DNA from: Geomonas sp. RF6
GTDB taxonomy: Bacteria; Desulfobacterota; Desulfuromonadia; Geobacterales; Geobacteraceae
Assembly: GCF_021044625.1 (NCBI RefSeq)
Contig: NZ_CP087999.1
Span: forward strand, 5,194,611 to 5,258,610
Direction: 5' to 3'
DNA: 64,000 bases
The notes beneath the pieces were generated by a model. The model was not told the DNA's origin. It searched no databases and saw only the letters and a list, made by a program, of their open reading frames with translations. The position numbers and the translations under genes were made by a program. Positions 61,001 through 64,000 of this stretch are shown here, one piece after another. The number at the start of each line of letters is the position of its first letter. Position 1 is the first letter of the stretch.

Positions 61001-62071
61001 ATGAATACTCAGAAGCCACTTATCACCTTTGGCCTCATGGCCTACAACGATTCGAAATTTTTAAGGGAAGCGCTTGCGGCCGCTTTCTCTCAAAGCTACG
61101 AGCCTCTGGAAATCATTCTTTCCGATGACTGTTCCACCGACGACACGTTGCAAATCATGGAGCAGGCGGCGGCCGAGTACCGCGGCCCCCATACGATCGT
61201 GCTGAACAGGAACGAGAGGAATGTCGGAGTCAGCAATCACATCAACAGGATCATGGAGATCTGCAGCGGCGAGATAATGGTCATAGCCGCCGCCGACGAC
61301 ATCTCGCTGCCGCACAGGGTGCAGCGAACGTACGAGGAGTTCGTGGCGTCAGGGGGGACGGCCTTCTCCATCCATTCCAGCTGCATTCTCATCGACGACA
61401 ATGGTGAGACGATCGGCACTGCACAGGAGTACGAATCGTATGAGGCAGATCTCGAGACGGTCATCGAGGAAGGCACATGGCTGTATGGCTGCACTCATGC
61501 GTGGCACCGGGACATCTTCGACAAGTTCGGGCCACTCCGCGCCGACGTAAAGCGGGAGGATGAGGTGCTGCCATTCCGATCTCTCCTGCTCGGCACCATA
61601 CGGTACATACGGGAACCGTTGGTGCTTTACCGCCTGCACGGCAGTAACCTTTCCAAGTGGAAGCGCACAGTCGTCTCCGATGGCGGAGAGCTGAATGACC
61701 TGATTTACGGGGAGTTCCACGAAAGGGTGGTGAACTTGAAATCGTACCTCGCGGATCTGGAAACCGGGGGACACCTCCTCGATCGACAAAGAATGGTTGC
61801 ACTGCGGGAAAGGATTTTGAGGGAGATCGATTCACGCGAGGTGGAGATGACACTGAGGAAGGGTAGCCTGAAGGAGAAGGTGGAGATACTTCGCCAGCAG
61901 AATGCTGTGAAGTTCGACCCTGCCCTGACCGCGCGGGTGCTGTTGAGAATACTCTTTCCGGACCTGTACAAGCAGTACAGCTACCACAGGTACAAGAAAT
62001 TCACCTCCAGCGAGGTGGAGATGCTCCCGGACGGCGGTCCTGCGCGCGGCACAGTTCCGCTGCAGCAGTAG
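61001..62071 (+). CDS. family 2 glycosyltransferase
   Basis: The 356-aa protein has an N-terminal GT-A fold. It has ITFGLMAYNDSKFLREALAA near residues 8-27, LSDDCSTDDTLQIM near 44 (nucleotide-binding DD), NVGVSNHIN, and IMVIAAADDISLPHRVQ near 90 (metal-binding DD-type motif). HAWHRDIFDKFGPL near 166 and EDEVLPFR follow. It transfers an unknown sugar, probably in surface-polysaccharide assembly given the flippase gene downstream. GGGGAGCCT precedes the ATG. Confidence 0.92.
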   Translation: MNTQKPLITFGLMAYNDSKFLREALAAAFSQSYEPLEIILSDDCSTDDTLQIMEQAAAEYRGPHTIVLNRNERNVGVSNHINRIMEICSGEIMVIAAADDISLPHRVQRTYEEFVASGGTAFSIHSSCILIDDNGETIGTAQEYESYEADLETVIEEGTWLYGCTHAWHRDIFDKFGPLRADVKREDEVLPFRSLLLGTIRYIREPLVLYRLHGSNLSKWKRTVVSDGGELNDLIYGEFHERVVNLKSYLADLETGGHLLDRQRMVALRERILREIDSREVEMTLRKGSLKEKVEILRQQNAVKFDPALTARVLLRILFPDLYKQYSYHRYKKFTSSEVEMLPDGGPARGTVPLQQ

Positions 62072-62078
62072 CGGCCTC

Positions 62079-62361
62079 AAAACATTTTTGGGCGAGCCGC
62101 AGACATTTCTGGAGCGGCCTCGGACATTTCTGGAGCGGCCTCGGACATTTCTGGAACTGCGGAAACATTTTTGGAGCCGTAGGAAACATTTTTGGAGCCG
62201 TAGGAAACATTTTTGGAGCCGTAGGAAACATTTTTGGAGCCGTAGGAAACATTTTTGGAGCCGTAGGAAACATTTTTGGAGCCGTAGGAAACATTTTTGG
62301 AGCCGTAGGAAACATTTTTGGAGCCTCCGAAACATTTTTGGAAGAGCCTGAAACGTTTTTA
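62079..62361. repeat. 14-unit tandem repeat with phased T-tracts
   Basis: A unit with core ACATTTTTGGAGCC recurs with its CATTT element at 62083, 62104, 62125, 62146, 62166, 62187, 62208, 62229, 62250, 62271, 62292, 62313, 62333 and 62354 (CGTTT in the last). Spacings are 21 bp except two of 20. Units 5-11 are essentially identical (GGAAACATTTTTGGAGCCGT plus A). Units 2-4 have TTTCT. It starts right after the glycosyltransferase stop and ends about 150 bp before the flippase. The open frames through it are shadows of the 21-bp period. Confidence 0.95.
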
Positions 62362-62512
62362 AAGCAGCCTATCGCAAAGGACGATGGGCCAAATGGAGCG
62401 GATGATACAGCATTGTCAATTAATGACGTCACTCTTATTTTCGGTAACATCATAAGAGAGCAGCTGGTTCTGCACCGGCTCCCGCCATTCACCTTCGGCA
62501 GCAAGGAGTGCT

Positions 62513-63994
62513 ATGTCATACAAGCGGATACTGCAGACCACCCTGATCATGGGGAGCTCGTCAGTATGTAATACGTTGCTTGGGATTGTACGCACCAAGA
62601 TCCTCGCCCTCATCCTCGGCCCCTCCGGCATCGGCCTCGCCGGGATCTACACCACCGTCACCGGGCTTTTCAGCGCCGTCTGCGGGCTCGGCATCTGGGA
62701 GAGCGGCGTCAGGCAGATCGCCAACGCCGTCGGCTCCGGCGACGATGAGCTGGTTGGCCGCACCGTCCTTACCATCCGCCGGGCCACCCTCATCTGCGGA
62801 GCACTCGGATTTGTCGCCCTCGTTGCCTTCAGCGGCATCGTAAGCAAACTCACCTTCGGGCACGATGGCCACACCAGAGATCTCGCCCTCGTCTCCCTCA
62901 CCATTCTCTTTGGTGCACTGGCCAGCGGACAGGCGGCGCTTATCCAGGGAATGCGCCGCATAGGGGACCTGGCGAAACTCGGGGTCCTCGGCTCCCTGCT
63001 CGGCACGGTCATCAGCATCCCCATCGTGTACGCCTTCGGGGAGCGCGGCATCCCCTATTTCCTCATCAGTGTCTCCGCCATGAGTATCCTGACCTCCTCG
63101 TGGTACGCGCGAAAAATCAGGACGGCGTCCGTCCGCGCCTCGTGGCTCGAGTCCCTCAGGGATGCGCACCCCCTCCTGAAGCTGGGGGTAGCACTTATGT
63201 CCGGTGCCCTCATGACGGCGGCGACCCAGTACATCCTGCGCGTCTTCATAGTAAGGGAACTGGGGCTCACTGCCGCCGGTGTCTATCAGGCCTCGACGAC
63301 GCTGTCGCTGGTTTATGTGGGGATCATCCTCAACGCCATGCTCACCGACTTCTATCCCCGCCTTGCAGCGGCATCGGGAAACAATGTGGAGTGCGCGTCA
63401 CTGGTCAACAAGCAGATCGAGGTCGGGCTCCTTCTCGCCGTCCCCGGGATCGTGGCGATCATGACCTTCGCGCCGTGGGTCATCGCCACCTTCTATTCCG
63501 CAAAGTTCCTCTCCGCCGTCGACATACTGAGGTGGCAGATACTGGGCGTGATGCTCCAGCTGGTGACCTGGCCGATGGGGTTCATCCTGCGCGCCAAGGG
63601 GAACGGCAAACTCTTCTTCTTGAGCGAGCTTTTCGCCAACAGCAGCTACCTCGTGCTCACCTGGGTGGGAATCACCTTCTTCGGGCTACCCGGTCTCGGC
63701 GGAGCGTATTTCGGCATGAACCTCACCTATCTCGTCCTCATCTTCTTCATCGTGCGTGGCTACTACGCATTCGGCTTCACCAGGGAGAGTGTGCGCCTGC
63801 TGATCATGTCGTGCATCGCCCTCGCCGGCGTCTTTCTCCTCACAGCCTTCCTCCCCAAAACCGCCTCACTGATAGCAAATTCAGTAGTCACCCTCGTTGT
63901 CAGCGGCTACTCACTCAAGGTTCTCCTGAGCAGAGCAGGCGAGGAAATGGCCCCCGGACTCCTGCTGAAGATCAAGTCGTGCTTCTCGCCATGA
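62513..63994 (+). CDS. Wzx-like polysaccharide flippase
   Basis: The 493-aa protein has about 12-14 hydrophobic segments and the polysaccharide-transport layout. It begins SYKRILQTTLIMGSSSVCNT and has LGLTAAGVYQASTTLSLVYV near 245. The family moves lipid-linked O-antigen or exopolysaccharide units across the inner membrane. AAGGAGTGCT precedes the ATG. Its stop overlaps an ATG of the next gene (ATGA), so the locus continues beyond the window. Confidence 0.9.
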   Translation: MSYKRILQTTLIMGSSSVCNTLLGIVRTKILALILGPSGIGLAGIYTTVTGLFSAVCGLGIWESGVRQIANAVGSGDDELVGRTVLTIRRATLICGALGFVALVAFSGIVSKLTFGHDGHTRDLALVSLTILFGALASGQAALIQGMRRIGDLAKLGVLGSLLGTVISIPIVYAFGERGIPYFLISVSAMSILTSSWYARKIRTASVRASWLESLRDAHPLLKLGVALMSGALMTAATQYILRVFIVRELGLTAAGVYQASTTLSLVYVGIILNAMLTDFYPRLAAASGNNVECASLVNKQIEVGLLLAVPGIVAIMTFAPWVIATFYSAKFLSAVDILRWQILGVMLQLVTWPMGFILRAKGNGKLFFLSELFANSSYLVLTWVGITFFGLPGLGGAYFGMNLTYLVLIFFIVRGYYAFGFTRESVRLLIMSCIALAGVFLLTAFLPKTASLIANSVVTLVVSGYSLKVLLSRAGEEMAPGLLLKIKSCFSP

Positions 63995-64000
63995 AAAAGA
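63991..64000 (+). CDS. start of a next gene, cut by window edge
   Basis: ATGAAAAAGA begins at the flippase stop in the typical 4-bp ATGA overlap of coupled genes. Only three codons are visible, so nothing can be said about the product. Confidence 0.45.

Noticed and set aside
62088..62351. Repeat-protein frames through the 21-bp array (KHFWSRR-type or FPTAPKM-type heptads on both strands)
   Set aside because: A 21-bp period keeps every frame open automatically; two 20-bp steps break the heptad and no ribosome binding site supports a start.
62079..62361. CRISPR array
   Set aside because: Units are directly tandem with no unique spacers, and no cas genes are present.
1..64000. tRNA or rRNA genes
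   Set aside because: No T-loop GGTTCGA-type signature with a cloverleaf or rRNA-like stretch was seen in any intergenic region.

Overview
The window is high-GC, gene-dense bacterial DNA. Its content fits a Geobacter-like member of the Desulfuromonadota (Geobacteraceae or close kin). This is inferred from gene families, not from a search. Supporting signs are an anaerobe-type hybrid cluster protein, a tungstate ABC transporter, a cytosolic copper-storage protein, ferredoxin-fused redox enzymes, an AmrS-type radical SAM protein and sigma54/sigma28-like promoters. No tRNA, rRNA or CRISPR array was seen.

Region by region: 1-6.1 kb holds the N-terminus of NAD kinase (leftward), glycogen phosphorylase, RarA, an ACT-domain protein behind a sigma54-like promoter, and phosphofructokinase. 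6.1-11.6 kb is mostly leftward: a TPR protein, a HAD phosphatase, a plsC-rnhA-HNH operon ending in a long hairpin, the AmrS-like enzyme, and a glycosyltransferase of the DUF3524 (tRNA-queuosine mannosyltransferase) family. 11.6-17.1 kb is the rod-shape operon mreC-mreD-mrdA-rodA, preceded by rfbA; mreB is not adjacent. 17.4-24.3 kb carries sfsA, an anti-sigma-type ATPase with a coupled leader ORF, a PAP2 phosphatase, a SWIM/SNF2 helicase and nudC. 24.3-25.9 kb is an IS481-like element with a frameshifted transposase, flanked by dispersed repeats. 25.9-28 kb encodes agmatine to putrescine conversion (aguA, aguB).

28.1-31.3 kb has a secreted cysteine-repeat protein, a short flagellin and a TPR protein. 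31.4-34.2 kb is tupABC. 34.8-40.2 kb is a leftward alpha-glucan/trehalose operon (treZ, glycogen debranching enzyme, propeller-like protein). 40.4-43.9 kb holds a DUF2284 protein, a muconolactone-isomerase-like protein, L-lactate dehydrogenase and an unknown 323-aa protein. 44.1-49.2 kb has a chemoreceptor behind a sigma28-like promoter and an HxlR regulator divergent from a three-gene redox cassette. 49.3-55.4 kb has a DUF2442/DUF4160 pair, a giant AsmA/DUF748 protein and a CHASE3-GAF-GGDEF cyclase. 56-60.3 kb has hcp with a possible attenuator leader, a copper-storage protein, a CDF metal exporter and a LysE-type exporter. 61-64 kb starts a polysaccharide locus (GT2 glycosyltransferase, Wzx-like flippase, start of a next gene).

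The intergenic DNA is unusual. At least six dispersed non-coding repeat families (called A-F here) recur across the window, often in inverted pairs. Between the glycosyltransferase and the flippase lies a 14-unit, 20-21 bp array that places T-tracts two helical turns apart. The most interesting candidates for new biology are the hcp leader, with mutually exclusive hairpins, and this phased T-tract array.
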